Shown: positions 17,920 through 27,716 of the stretch, one piece after another
How positions within the stretch are numbered: position 1 is the stretch's first letter
How the letters are laid out: each line of letters opens with the position of its first letter
Source: Bacillus sp. FJAT-27264
GTDB lineage: Bacteria > Bacillota > Bacilli > Paenibacillales > Paenibacillaceae
Assembly: GCF_001682855.1 (NCBI RefSeq)
Contig: NZ_MAQW01000001.1
Location: forward strand, 1,111,926-1,175,925
Length of the DNA: 64,000 bases
Reading direction: 5' to 3'
Position numbers and translations under genes: made by a program
Notes under the pieces: model-generated
The model's input: only the letters and a program-made list of their open reading frames with translations
Databases searched by the model: none
What the model was told of the DNA's origin: nothing

Positions 17920-20172
17920 TTATTTCTTAGATGGAAGCGGAGTGAGGACTAAGTTTACAGGAAGATTGCTTCCCGAAGCAACTGTGAATAGCATCTCAAC
18001 CGAACCCTCATATTCACCAGTGCGGAAAAGCACTGCGTTCATGTCGGAATTCGACAAGCTTCCTTTATTCGCCAGATTGACTACCACACCATTCACAAGG
18101 ATAGATCCAAGGTAGTTGCCTCCACGCGGGTTGAATGTGATCAATGTGTTTGGCGCTACGCGATCAAGCTTGATTTTGTACAATACGCCAAAGTTCCCGG
18201 CGTTGGAAGCCTCGGTTCCAGTCATTGGATCCGTACCGATAAGGTTCAAATCGTTCTTGTTGTCTCCCAGAACAAGTCTGGATGGTACTGTTCCAACTAC
18301 ATCAGGTACGTCGATGATGCGGGTGGAATCAGGATACGTACCACGGTTGTGCACGCCGTCGCGGTCAAGAATAGGCAGCAGCGGCAATGTAGTCAACGGA
18401 TCCTTGGTCTGCTCAATCATGATTACGTTATATTGGATGGCATAATCGCTCATCAGGTCAGCACTCAGTGAGATGATGTCACCCGGCTTCATAGCGACTT
18501 TGCTAGTATCCGTCAGGATCGGAACGCTTTGCCCCGGTTGGAGTGTGATCGTGCTGTAGTTCGCACCAGTCACAATAGAATTATAGTACTTCATGACAGA
18601 AATTTTGCCTGTGTACTCCGGTGATGCTGCCGGACCGGCAAATCCGACGTATTGGGTCGTAATCGTCGCTGGTTCCGGATTGTTATTGGTTGCAATGATA
18701 TACACTTTCTGTCTTGTGCTCATGTTGTTCTTATGGTGAACCAGGAAACGTGTCAAACCAAGAGCCGTCTCGCGGTACAGCACCCCTTCAGTGTTCACTG
18801 TCTCAGGACTGTTACTGCGGATCAGTGTATATGGCTCGGAAGAGGTGTTGTACGCCAAGTTAGGATAGCTTGGGATAGAGCCCCCATCGATAGACAGCAC
18901 ATCACCCGGTTGCGTGAACAACTTGGCTACTTCATCCTGCGTATACAACTGCTCATTTGTAATATTAATCGTCTTTTCAAAAGTACCGCTGAGTCCGTGT
19001 TTATCCGTAACCTTCAATTGAATGGAGACTGGACCCGGGTTGAAATAGGCAAGTGCCCGGTTCGACCATTCGACCGTCAATTCTTCGCCTTCAGGGTCGT
19101 AGCTGTGGTCAGTAATGGTCACTGGCTCACCCATTTTATATTCATCTTTATCTGTCGTGAAGTTGGCTACCGGCGGCTGGTTAGGCTGCAGGACATTAAT
19201 GGTTACAGAGTAAGGATTACTCCATTCTCCATTCGCGTCTCTAACGGAGTAGCTAACGGTATAGGCGCCTGGTTGATCATACACATCCTGCTTGCCATCC
19301 CAGCGTTCTTCAACGATGGCTGTGCCATTCGGGGAAGAACTGGTTGTAGTAAAGGCTACAGGCTGGCCTGCATAGATCTCGGTCGGCTGAACCGTGAATG
19401 AAGCTTTAGGCTTCGTATCCAGTGTCAGAGTGACACTTTTTTGCACATTATCTACGGTATAAGGAATGCCAAGTGCCGCAGTAATGGAAGTTAGCGGGAT
19501 CATAAAGGTACCATTGAACAGGTAAGCTGGACCTTTCATCGTTACCTTCTTGCCGTTGACGGTATAGACATTACTGTCCGTCTTGAAACGCATAACGTCA
19601 GTACCTTTAGTTACGACTGTTTCCTTTGTTTTGTTGTCAAAAATGAATTTGACCCCTACCCGCTCCACCATGGCGCGGATTGATACATAGGATACACCAT
19701 TCTTGACGGCCATTGGCTGGTTAGCCAGATACTGAACGCCATTAACATACATCTTGTTACTGTTCATCATCAGAATAAGCTGATTGGGACCACCAGTGGG
19801 AATAGGCTGTATGCCTGAGCCCGGGGTAACGGTTGGCGTCGGAGTTGCGCTAGGTACTGGTGTTGCTGTTGGCAGCGTTGTGGATACAGGTGTTTCTGTC
19901 GTTACGGGTACGTCACTTGGTGGAGGCGTGGGTGAAGCTTGATCTGCTCCAGGCGCTCCGTTGCTAAGAGGCTGTTCTGTGGCCTCTGGCTGATGCGGCA
20001 ATGCGTCTGTTGCTTGCACCGGGTTGACGGTGTTCTGTGGCGTAGCATCTGTGACAGCGGCACCAACTGTGCCGATCACCGTACCACTCACAGAGGACGC
20101 AAATGCCGGAACGGCTGCAGCGACCTGGGAAACGGCCAGTACAGCAACTAATGCGAGTTTTCTAAAATTCAT
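17920..20172 (-). CDS. Secreted protein with copper-amine-oxidase-N and PKD-like domains
   Basis: 750 residues. A signal peptide (to about residue 25, VPAFA-SS) is followed by a Thr/Pro-rich spacer (about 45-120). A copper amine oxidase N-like domain (about 130-255; SVYVSIR-type SIRAMVERVGVKF and PLTSITAALGI) comes next. Then two Ig/PKD-like domains (about 258-330 and 335-405, the latter with PPVANFTTDKDEYKMGEP and DHSYDPEGEELTVEW), and a long C-terminal region (about 405-750) of unknown type. No sortase or SLH anchor is visible, so it is probably exported to the wall or medium. Ribosome site AGAAGGAG. The 330 bp upstream (20173-20504) hold its promoter region and a terminator but no gene. 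Function unknown. Confidence 0.8.
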   Translation of the reverse strand: MNFRKLALVAVLAVSQVAAAVPAFASSVSGTVIGTVGAAVTDATPQNTVNPVQATDALPHQPEATEQPLSNGAPGADQASPTPPPSDVPVTTETPVSTTLPTATPVPSATPTPTVTPGSGIQPIPTGGPNQLILMMNSNKMYVNGVQYLANQPMAVKNGVSYVSIRAMVERVGVKFIFDNKTKETVVTKGTDVMRFKTDSNVYTVNGKKVTMKGPAYLFNGTFMIPLTSITAALGIPYTVDNVQKSVTLTLDTKPKASFTVQPTEIYAGQPVAFTTTSSSPNGTAIVEERWDGKQDVYDQPGAYTVSYSVRDANGEWSNPYSVTINVLQPNQPPVANFTTDKDEYKMGEPVTITDHSYDPEGEELTVEWSNRALAYFNPGPVSIQLKVTDKHGLSGTFEKTINITNEQLYTQDEVAKLFTQPGDVLSIDGGSIPSYPNLAYNTSSEPYTLIRSNSPETVNTEGVLYRETALGLTRFLVHHKNNMSTRQKVYIIATNNNPEPATITTQYVGFAGPAASPEYTGKISVMKYYNSIVTGANYSTITLQPGQSVPILTDTSKVAMKPGDIISLSADLMSDYAIQYNVIMIEQTKDPLTTLPLLPILDRDGVHNRGTYPDSTRIIDVPDVVGTVPSRLVLGDNKNDLNLIGTDPMTGTEASNAGNFGVLYKIKLDRVAPNTLITFNPRGGNYLGSILVNGVVVNLANKGSLSNSDMNAVLFRTGEYEGSVEMLFTVASGSNLPVNLVLTPLPSKK

Positions 20173-20391
20173 TGTATGACTCCTTCTGCTCCTATTTGAC
20201 GGAATATTAGCGCACTACGATCTTGTTAGATATACAGCAGCCACATTCCCTGCAAAAATGCAGCCATCCATAAGGACAGCGGTCAAGTCTGCCGCGAACT
20301 TTTTTAACAAAACATAGTATTAGACGCATAAGGTCTTAAAAAGTTTCAGAAATGTAAAGAAAAGATTAACACTAGCTTCCATAAACATGGG

Positions 20392-20435
20392 AAAACACCT
20401 CCTTGAATCGATAACCTTGATCCATGGAGGTGTTT
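20392..20435 (-). terminator. Terminator of the ABC/two-component operon
   Basis: AAACACCTCC...GGAGGTGTTT long-loop hairpin followed on the minus strand by TTCCC; it lies 70 bp after the response-regulator stop codon. Confidence 0.7.
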
Positions 20436-20504
20436 ATAGTATGTCATTAGTCATTTTTTATAGGTTTAAAATTTCTTGGAAGCCCTACCAAATGATCACT
20501 TGGC

Positions 20505-21296
20505 TTACTCGGCACTGCGTTTCCAGGCCTCACGGTACTCCTTAGGCGACATTCCCGTCTGTTTCTGGAATACTTTGGTGAAATAACGCCGTTCCTGATA
20601 GCCGACACCCGAGCCAATCACTGCAATGCTTTTCTCGCTGTGGGCTAGCATGAACTTTGCGGCATCGACCCGCTGCTGCGTTACATATTCGACAAATGTC
20701 ATGGAGAAGCGATTCTTAAACAGCAAGCAGAAGTAACTGCTGCTAATACCAAGCTTGCCAGCCACCTCTTCAATGCCAATGTCGGAACTCAATTTTTCTG
20801 TAATGTACTGTACTGCCATATTCATGAGCTGATCCGATGATTTTTTCGAGTTCTCACTTCCGTTGTCCGGCACTTCCTGGAACAAAGGGAGGCTATTGAA
20901 CAATTTGTCTTTGTACTTTCTGCTGCGAATATGGGCCCCGATCTCACGCACCTTGTTGCCCAATTCCTCATAGTGTATCGGCTTGCAGATGTATTCCCTC
21001 ACCCCAAGCCGGATCGCTTCACGAGCATAATCAAATTCCTGGTAGCCAGTGAGCAGCAGCACCTCGCACTCATTGCCAAGCTCGCGCAGCTTACCGACGA
21101 ACGTTAGACCGTCCATGACGGGCATGCGGATGTCACACAGCACAAGATCAGGATGTACCTCCTCGGCGATACGCAAGGCATCCATACCGCTGCGGGCCAT
21201 ACCTGACACAGTCATGCCCATTTCCTCCCAGGGCAGTACACGGTTCAAATTGTTGAGAATCGGCGCTTCATCGTCAACCAATAATACTTTTAGCAT
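20505..21296 (-). CDS. YesN-type response regulator (receiver + AraC)
   Basis: 263 residues. The receiver domain (1-120) has acidic residues DDE at 8-10, phospho-acceptor Asp55 (LCDIRMP) and the KPIH lysine. A C-terminal AraC/XylS DNA-binding domain (about 160-263) includes GIEEVAGKLGISSSYFCLLF and a second helix-turn-helix near the end. The ATG at 21296 follows GGGGGAAG and overlaps the 3' end of the kinase gene by 23 bp, so kinase and regulator are translationally coupled. It probably activates the ABC transporter genes of the same operon in response to an external sugar (inference from context). Confidence 0.92.
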   Translation of the reverse strand: MLKVLLVDDEAPILNNLNRVLPWEEMGMTVSGMARSGMDALRIAEEVHPDLVLCDIRMPVMDGLTFVGKLRELGNECEVLLLTGYQEFDYAREAIRLGVREYICKPIHYEELGNKVREIGAHIRSRKYKDKLFNSLPLFQEVPDNGSENSKKSSDQLMNMAVQYITEKLSSDIGIEEVAGKLGISSSYFCLLFKNRFSMTFVEYVTQQRVDAAKFMLAHSEKSIAVIGSGVGYQERRYFTKVFQKQTGMSPKEYREAWKRSAE

Positions 21297-23127
21297 AATG
21301 ATCTTCCCCCTGCTCGTATTTAGGTATGACGCATTGTATGATCGTTCCCAGACCCGGGCTGGAGCAGATAAAGACACCGTACAAGTCCCCATACTCAATA
21401 CGGATACGGTCGGCCACACTACGGACGCCAAGTCCCCGTCGCTCATGGTACATCCGATGCTCCGGTTCGTCCTTGATTTCCTGCTCCGCATTCTCGTTCA
21501 CCATGTACTGAAACAACGATAACTGAGCCGGCGTCATGCCGATACCGTTGTCTGAGATTCTCAGGATCAGATTCCCTCGCTCTTCCCAGCCCTGAATGAT
21601 CAACTTGCCTGTATAATCAATCCCCTCAAAGCCGTGTTGAATACTGTTCTCCACAAGCGGCTGTAGCGTAAGCTTCAGTATCCCGCAGCTCATTAGCTCC
21701 TCAGGAATGTCGATCTCATAGTCGAATAGATCCTCAAAACGGAACTTCTGGATATCCAAATAATTGCGCAAATGCTTCGTCTCTTCCCCAACGGTAATTT
21801 CATCCCTGCCCTGAATGCTAATCCGTAAAATACTGGCTAGCCTGTAGACCATTTCGCTTACTTTGCGCCCTTCATTCTGCACCGCCAGTACGTTGATTGA
21901 CTCCAGCGTATTAAACAGGAAATGAGGCTTGATCTGTGCCTGCAGCACACGCATTTCGGCCTGATTCTTCCGACGCTGCTCGACCTGAATTCGGTTGAAC
22001 AGACCATTGATCTTATTCATCAGATCGTTGAAGCCCTTCGCCAGCAGGGTTAGCTCATCGTTCCCTTTCTCCTCGACACGGGTAGTCAGATCTCCATCTT
22101 CCACACGACGCATGAAGCGGACAATGACCGCAATGGCCCCGGTGATTCGGTTCATAAAGAACAGGTTGAAGAAAACAGCAGCCAAGAAACAGATAAATAC
22201 AACAATCACGAACCAGCGCGCAAACACTGTCACTTCACGGGATAATGTCTCCCAAGAGGTCACGGATACAAGACTCCATGGATAATCCTTCAGGTGGTAT
22301 ACAGAGAGGATACTTTTCTCGCCGTCGAACTCAGTTTTAAAGCTCTGAAATCCTTTTTTGAAGGCTACTTGCTTAGTGGTAAAAGATTCAAAATTCTGTC
22401 CATCCAGCTTGCGGTCCGGATCAAACAGGATCATTCCGTCATCATTGACCAGCATGAAGGATACATTCTGATCGCTATCGCCTATCTTCAAGTTGCGAAA
22501 GATCGACTCGAACTCCCAGTTTTTAATTTGAACAACCAGTATGCCTATATTCTGAAAAAAGCTCAGCTCCTTCACGAGCCGAATTTGCGTAAACACGGGT
22601 TCAGTCCCCGTGAGTTCCGGGTATTCGTGAGGAGCCAGCCATTTGGGCACACCATTGAGCGTCATAACTTGCTTGTACAGGTCGCTCTCTTTGAACTTGT
22701 CATAAGGCATCGTGCGGAAATTCTCTTTGGTGAAAACCGAGACAATCTCCGAGCTGCCTTTTCCATTAAAATTGTACAAAAACGCATAACTAATCGAAGG
22801 ATGATTGTATAACAGACTCCGGAAATTGCGCTGGCTGGCATTCAGGTTCAGTTGCTCAGCATCCGTCAGATCCTGTTTGGAAGGATCATCAGCACTTAGC
22901 GCCATATGGAATACCGAGGTGGCAATTCCGTTGTCTGTTACATTGTCCATATCTTTGAAGACATTAGAAATACTGTAGCTGATCGCCTTCAGGGAGTATT
23001 CCGACTGCTGGCTATATTTTTTCTCAATAGAATTATAAGTCACGAAGAACATGATCATGCCAAGAATAAATAATGGAATGATAATCAGGCCCACAAATGC
23101 CGTAAAGAGTTTATAACGCAAATTCAT
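21274..23127 (-). CDS. YesM-type sensor histidine kinase
   Basis: 617 residues. An N-terminal membrane helix (about 7-30), a large extracytoplasmic sensor region (about 35-290), a second membrane helix (about 295-318), a HAMP domain (to about 370) and a his-kinase domain. The phospho-acceptor histidine is in LQAQIKPHFLFNTLESIN and the ATPase domain has LVENSIQHGF and ISDNGIGM. Autophosphorylation would feed the downstream response regulator. It follows the second permease gene by 25 bp. Such kinases usually sense an oligosaccharide, sometimes through the solute-binding protein. Confidence 0.92.
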   Translation of the reverse strand: MNLRYKLFTAFVGLIIIPLFILGMIMFFVTYNSIEKKYSQQSEYSLKAISYSISNVFKDMDNVTDNGIATSVFHMALSADDPSKQDLTDAEQLNLNASQRNFRSLLYNHPSISYAFLYNFNGKGSSEIVSVFTKENFRTMPYDKFKESDLYKQVMTLNGVPKWLAPHEYPELTGTEPVFTQIRLVKELSFFQNIGILVVQIKNWEFESIFRNLKIGDSDQNVSFMLVNDDGMILFDPDRKLDGQNFESFTTKQVAFKKGFQSFKTEFDGEKSILSVYHLKDYPWSLVSVTSWETLSREVTVFARWFVIVVFICFLAAVFFNLFFMNRITGAIAVIVRFMRRVEDGDLTTRVEEKGNDELTLLAKGFNDLMNKINGLFNRIQVEQRRKNQAEMRVLQAQIKPHFLFNTLESINVLAVQNEGRKVSEMVYRLASILRISIQGRDEITVGEETKHLRNYLDIQKFRFEDLFDYEIDIPEELMSCGILKLTLQPLVENSIQHGFEGIDYTGKLIIQGWEERGNLILRISDNGIGMTPAQLSLFQYMVNENAEQEIKDEPEHRMYHERRGLGVRSVADRIRIEYGDLYGVFICSSPGLGTIIQCVIPKYEQGEDHYAKSIIG

Positions 23128-23152
23128 CGGCCATGCTCCTGACCCTAAGGGA

Positions 23153-23980
23153 TTATCCTTTCACACTACCCGCTGTAACGCCTTCAATGATTTTCTCCTG
23201 CAAAATCGCATAGATAACAACCACTGGCAATACGCTGTAGACAATCCCCGCCGACATCTGTGCATAGTTCATCTGATACTGATCGCGGAATTGGACCATG
23301 CCCACTGGAAGCGTACGCAGTTCATCATTGGAAAGGAAGTAGTTGGCCAACAAGAATTCATTCCAATTTCCCAGGAAATTCACAATGAATACTGTAACCA
23401 TAGCAGGAACCGTTAGAGGTACAATAATTCTAGCAAAGATACCAGGGGCATTCAAGCCATCCATTACCGCCGCTTCCTCAATTTCCGAGGGCAGGGATCG
23501 CATAAATGCAGCCAAAATAATGATGGTAAACGGAATCGCATTCGCAATATAAGGAATGATCAAGGCCCAGTGTGTGTTCAGAATTCCCAGCTTGCGCACA
23601 ATGTTGTAGATCGGCAGCATCAGCGCATTGTTAGGAATCAGCATCCCTACCAGAACCAGAGAGAATAATATCGTATTCCATTTCCCCTGGCGCATACGTG
23701 TGATTGCAAACGCGAACATTGAGGCCAGCAGGATAGATACAACTGAAGATAAGATAGAAATGTACAAACTGTTGAAGAAATAAGTGCTTATTTTGGCATT
23801 GACCCACGCCTCAACGTAGTTGTTGAAGACAAACTCTTTCGGAATGCCAAAAGGATTGAGCGCAATCGCGTTGTTATCCTTCTTCACGGACGAGAACAGC
23901 ACGAACAGGAAGGGAAACAGGATGACCAGCAGATAACCCAGCAGGATCACATGGGGCAGACTTTTTTTCAGGGTGCGCAT
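23153..23980 (-). CDS. Sugar ABC transporter permease (MalG-like)
   Basis: 275 residues, six membrane segments, binding-protein-dependent permease family with the EAA loop EIEEAAVMDGLNAPGIFARI. It forms the membrane pore with the preceding permease. Its ATG shares a base with the stop of the upstream permease (TGATG). No ATPase gene is present, so a shared MsmX-type ATPase elsewhere is likely. Confidence 0.92.
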   Translation of the reverse strand: MRTLKKSLPHVILLGYLLVILFPFLFVLFSSVKKDNNAIALNPFGIPKEFVFNNYVEAWVNAKISTYFFNSLYISILSSVVSILLASMFAFAITRMRQGKWNTILFSLVLVGMLIPNNALMLPIYNIVRKLGILNTHWALIIPYIANAIPFTIIILAAFMRSLPSEIEEAAVMDGLNAPGIFARIIVPLTVPAMVTVFIVNFLGNWNEFLLANYFLSNDELRTLPVGMVQFRDQYQMNYAQMSAGIVYSVLPVVVIYAILQEKIIEGVTAGSVKG

Positions 23981-24864
23981 CAGTATTCCACCCTTTCTGT
24001 ACGCCGGGCAATAAGCAATTGATACAGTACCGTGACCACCAGCGTGAATGCAAAGATCAGAACTGCAATGGCATTGCCGTAGCCATATTTGAAGTTGGTA
24101 ATCGCATATTTAATCATATAAGTTGCCATAACTTCGGTGGAACCTGCTGGTCCGCCCTTCGTCATGACGATAACGATATCCGCCGCCTTCATCGCACCCG
24201 CGATGGACAGCATGATGACTACTGAAATAATAGGGACAATCAAAGGAAGAGTAATCCGGGTCGCCCGCTGGAAGCGGGTAGCGCCATCAATTGCCGCAGC
24301 TTCATCCAGTTCACCTGGAATAGACAGAATAGCCGCCAGCACCATGACAATATAAAATCCGGTCCACTGCCACGCATTGGTGATCAGGATGGACAGCATC
24401 GCGAACCGTTCATCCGACAGCCAGTATACCGGGTTGATTCCGACCAAACTCAGCAGTTTGTTAAGGAGTCCAATGTTAGGCTCGTAGATAAAGCCCCACA
24501 GGATGCCGATAACCGCCGTTGACATAATCGATGGCATAAATACCGCTGTCTTGTACAGACCCTTCAGCTTTTTCACATTTGCGATCAAAAGAGAGAAGAT
24601 CACGATCAAAGGGACTTGGATAAACACGGAGAACAGAATGAACCATCCGTTGTTTTTCACCGAAATCCAGAACCTTTCATCCCCAAACGCCTTCGAATAA
24701 TTACTTAAACCAGTAAATTTAACCGTCGATGATACACCATTCCAACTGGTAAAGCTGTAATAGATGGAACTAAAGATCGGATAAATGAAGAACATCAGGA
24801 AAAGAATTAAAGCAGGAACAACAAACAGCGTAAAAACCACAGGGTTTCTCAATGCTTTATTCAT
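23980..24864 (-). CDS. Sugar ABC transporter permease (MalF-like)
   Basis: 294 residues with six membrane segments and the EAA loop ELDEAAAIDGATRFQRATRI. The start MNKALRNP at 24864 has TTGGAGG 6 bases upstream; an in-frame methionine eight codons earlier lacks a ribosome site. It is the first permease after the binding-protein gene, from which it is separated by a hairpin that may reduce readthrough. Confidence 0.92.
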   Translation of the reverse strand: MNKALRNPVVFTLFVVPALILFLMFFIYPIFSSIYYSFTSWNGVSSTVKFTGLSNYSKAFGDERFWISVKNNGWFILFSVFIQVPLIVIFSLLIANVKKLKGLYKTAVFMPSIMSTAVIGILWGFIYEPNIGLLNKLLSLVGINPVYWLSDERFAMLSILITNAWQWTGFYIVMVLAAILSIPGELDEAAAIDGATRFQRATRITLPLIVPIISVVIMLSIAGAMKAADIVIVMTKGGPAGSTEVMATYMIKYAITNFKYGYGNAIAVLIFAFTLVVTVLYQLLIARRTERVEY

Positions 24865-24914
24865 GGCTACCTCCAATTGCTTAGACATCAGAGAACGATT
24901 TAAGGAAGTATTTT

Positions 24915-24948
24915 AAAAAATGTACCCTGGAACAAGCGCCAGGGTACA
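24915..24948 (-). terminator. Attenuating hairpin between binding-protein and permease genes
   Basis: Perfect 10-bp stem TGTACCCTGG/CCAGGGTACA followed on the minus strand by T6. It lies 17 bp after the binding-protein stop and likely lets more binding protein than permease be made. Confidence 0.85.
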
Positions 24949-24964
24949 TTCAGTTTCCTGCTTC

Positions 24965-26374
24965 TTATTCCACCGCCGCGTTGGCTTCTTCCTGAACCTT
25001 TTGCAGCGCTTCGCCCATCTTCTCAGGTGTGGTCTGTCCGCCGATCAGCTTTTGAATTTGAATGTTACTGATCTCGGTCGTTACATCCGCTTGCACAAGA
25101 GAGTCAAAGGCTGGGAATGAGGATTGGGAGTTGTTCAGTACAGCCACGATCTCGCTCATCAGATCGTCTGTAATATTCTCATTCAATACGTTTTGGTCAA
25201 TCTTCATTGCAGGCAGCACGCCATCTTCTACAAGTCCGCGAAGCTGCATTTCTTCATTAAACAGATTCTTGATAAAGGACTTCACTGCAGCCAATTGACG
25301 AGGATCATTAGCTACAGCAGCAGAGAAGCCGTAGCCATTGTTCACATCGCGCATCAGAGCAGTTTGGTCACCCACGCCGTCTTCAACCGGCGGAATATTG
25401 AAGAATCCAACTTTGCCGATCAAGCCTTCACCAGATTGACCTGGTTTGAATACGGAAGATTTCCATGTTCCGTCATACAACAGGATAGCTTCACCACTTG
25501 TGAATTGTGTTGTATATTCAGCATACTCGAAGCCCAGCTCGCCTTTTTTGAAGTATCCTTTGTCTACCCAGTCTTTGTACTTGGCAAAGCCTGCAACGAC
25601 TTGCGGATCCGTCCATTTAGCTTCGCCAGTAGCGAACTTAGCAGTAACTTCCGGTCCAGCATAACGGGACCACAAATGGTTAGCCAGCATCAAAGGTACC
25701 CAACCTGCTTTGGAAGCACCAGCCAGTGGCACTTTGCCGTCAGCTTTGATATCTGCCAATTGTTGTTCCAGCTCGGCAAACGTCGTAGGAGCCTTCCACC
25801 CCTTGCTATTGTAGTACTCTTTGTTATAGAAGAATCCTTCACCGGAACCGCCGATTGGCAATCCGTAGATCTTGCCTTCATAAGTAAATGGATCAAGGTT
25901 GGAGAACTTATCTTTGATGCCCAGCTCTTCCAGAATAGGCGTCAGATCAAGGAGCTTGTTTTCTTTTGCATAAATCTTGGAGTCAGGGCTACCGAACAGA
26001 TCGAATACCTGCGGTGGATTGCCTGCCGCCATTTCACCACGAAGTTTTTCTTTGCGGTTAACGTCTGATTCAACGCCGTCGAGCTTAAAGGTTAAACCAG
26101 GTACATCCCCTTCTACTTTCTTAACTACATCCTCCAAAATAGCCAAACGTTTTTGTTTGTCTGCCCCTACTTGGGTGTGACGGATCGTCATTTCGAACGG
26201 CTCCTCACTTACCGGTTCCTCAGTAGCAGGCGCGTTCGTAGCTTCCACCGTGTTCGTTCCAGTTTTGTTGCCCTCACCATTGGTAGTGCTAGTGTTGTTA
26301 TTTCCTCCACAACCGGCAAGCAGCGCAGAGCTTACGAAAATCAGGGACAACAGCAAAGTCATACTTTTTTTCAT
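24965..26374 (-). CDS. Extracellular solute-binding lipoprotein
   Basis: 469 residues. Lipoprotein signal with lipobox SALLAGC, a low-complexity Asn/Thr/Glu linker to about residue 60, then a family 1 (maltose-type) solute-binding fold (ending with TPEKMGEALQKVQEE). Anchored outside the membrane, it delivers a carbohydrate to the two permeases. The substrate cannot be told from sequence. It is the first gene of a five-gene operon (binding protein, two permeases, kinase, regulator). The ATG follows GGGAGGG. Confidence 0.9.
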   Translation of the reverse strand: MKKSMTLLLSLIFVSSALLAGCGGNNNTSTTNGEGNKTGTNTVEATNAPATEEPVSEEPFEMTIRHTQVGADKQKRLAILEDVVKKVEGDVPGLTFKLDGVESDVNRKEKLRGEMAAGNPPQVFDLFGSPDSKIYAKENKLLDLTPILEELGIKDKFSNLDPFTYEGKIYGLPIGGSGEGFFYNKEYYNSKGWKAPTTFAELEQQLADIKADGKVPLAGASKAGWVPLMLANHLWSRYAGPEVTAKFATGEAKWTDPQVVAGFAKYKDWVDKGYFKKGELGFEYAEYTTQFTSGEAILLYDGTWKSSVFKPGQSGEGLIGKVGFFNIPPVEDGVGDQTALMRDVNNGYGFSAAVANDPRQLAAVKSFIKNLFNEEMQLRGLVEDGVLPAMKIDQNVLNENITDDLMSEIVAVLNNSQSSFPAFDSLVQADVTTEISNIQIQKLIGGQTTPEKMGEALQKVQEEANAAVE

Positions 26375-26396
26375 TTTTGTGACCCTCCCTATTTAA

Positions 26397-26497
26397 TGAT
26401 TTCGTTTACAGTTTCTATTATAAAAAAAGGTGATTGTTAACGTAAGGTTAAGATTCATCTACAGTAGGGATAAAATTGTCTAATGTAAGCGAAATCA
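26397..26497 (-). promoter_or_regulatory. Binding-protein operon promoter with two inverted cre-like sites
   Basis: A -10 TATAAT on the minus strand (26422-26417) has only a weak -35 (TTACGT, 17-bp spacer). A cre-like site, TGTAAACGAAATCA, covers the start site (26410-26397 on the minus strand). A near-identical one, TGTAAGCGAAATCA, lies on the plus strand at 26484-26497, 87 bp away centre to centre. Each differs from TGWAANCGNTNWCA at one defined position. CcpA repression, perhaps with looping, is inferred. The remaining 26498-26705 is AT-rich with nothing recognisable. Confidence 0.65.
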
Positions 26498-26707
26498 TTG
26501 TTATTTTTTAACTTTTAACGTTAGTATATATAACATAATACTTCGTAAAAGCTAATTACAAGATCAAAAAATCATCTAAAAACAATGAAATATAAGTGAT
26601 ATTATGTATGATACTCTGATAATGTGTTATGTATTTTAACACAAACCGAAATATATGATTCTTTTCTAATCAATTTGTAAGCGGATTATTCTTATATCAT
26701 ATAACAG

Positions 26708-26749
26708 AAGCCGCCCCTTTAGCAGCAGCTATTTCGGGACGGCTTTTTA
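26708..26749. terminator. Terminator-like hairpin downstream of pflA
   Basis: AGCCGCCCC...GGGACGGCT stem. The T-run follows on the plus strand, while the minus strand (pflA sense) has TTCTGTTAT, so efficiency for pflA is uncertain. Confidence 0.6.
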
Positions 26750-26767
26750 TGTTCTTATGACAATATA

Positions 26768-27505
26768 TTATACCAGTTCGACTTGCTTGCGACCTTCTTC
26801 AACCAGTCGGTAAGCCCGCTGTACTTCCTCTTCAGTTGGGCTGGGAACACCCTCAAGCTCGTAAGCCTTGCCTAACATCTCCCATTTGTATACACCCATC
26901 TGGTGATACGGCAGGATCTCAAACTTCTCTACCCCATTCAGGCTGCCGATGAAGCGACCAAGATTCAACAAATCTTCTTCCCGGTCATGAATGCCAGGAA
27001 CATAGACGTGCCGGATCCACATTTTGCGATCGTGATCTGACAACCAGCGTGCGAGCTTCAATGTCCGCTCATTGGATTTGCCCGTTAGCTTGATGTGAGC
27101 TTCGTCATCGATATGCTTAAGATCCAGCATTACCAGATCTGTCACATCCAGCAGATCATTAATCTTATCACCTTCATTGTAGCCATTGCTATCCAGTGTG
27201 GTGTGCAGATTCCAGCGTTTCTTCACTTCCGTGAACAGTTGCTTGACGAAATGGGCCTGCAGCGTTGGCTCTCCGCCGGATACGGTCAAGCCACCTCCGG
27301 ATGTACGGTAATAGTTCAAGTAAGGCTCTATCTCAGCCAGAACCTCTTCCAGGCTCATTTCCTTGCCCTCATCCAATGCCCATGTATCTGGATTATGACA
27401 ATATTGGCATTTCAACAGACAGCCTTGCATGAACAAAACAAATCGAATGCCAGGTCCGTCAACGGTTCCAAAGGTTTCCAAGGAGTGTATGCGACCTTTA
27501 ATCAT
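26768..27505 (-). CDS. pflA: Pyruvate formate-lyase activating enzyme
   Basis: 245 residues, radical-SAM enzyme with the cluster motif CLLKCQYCHNPDTW (CxxxCxxC near residue 30). Upstream is ETFGTVDGPGIRFVLFMQGC, and TSGGGLTVSGGEPTLQ is the SAM-binding glycine region. It installs the glycyl radical on PflB under anaerobic conditions. It lies 211 bp downstream of pflB on the same strand, the usual order. The start has AAAGGAT upstream. Confidence 0.96.
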   Translation of the reverse strand: MIKGRIHSLETFGTVDGPGIRFVLFMQGCLLKCQYCHNPDTWALDEGKEMSLEEVLAEIEPYLNYYRTSGGGLTVSGGEPTLQAHFVKQLFTEVKKRWNLHTTLDSNGYNEGDKINDLLDVTDLVMLDLKHIDDEAHIKLTGKSNERTLKLARWLSDHDRKMWIRHVYVPGIHDREEDLLNLGRFIGSLNGVEKFEILPYHQMGVYKWEMLGKAYELEGVPSPTEEEVQRAYRLVEEGRKQVELV

Positions 27506-27636
27506 TAGGAGTCATCCTTTCTCCACGACTGACCACAGCCTCTCCTTCCGAAGAAGGTCCCTGTCCTTAAAGACTGTTGTCACCTAAAATCGCGGTCCCG
27601 AAATTTTAAATTTAAACTAATTCGAAGCAAGATTTT

Positions 27637-27659
27637 GCCGCCCTTGTGACAAGGGCGGC
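27637..27659. repeat. Perfect 10-bp hairpin in the pflB-pflA gap
   Basis: GCCGCCCTTG-TGA-CAAGGGCGGC without a T-run. It is probably an mRNA stability or processing element that separates the pflB and pflA messages rather than a terminator. Confidence 0.6.
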
Positions 27660-27716
27660 ATCTCCTTGCGAATATCATAATGATATAGCTAAAGCCAAAT
27701 TAATGTCGTTATTAGC

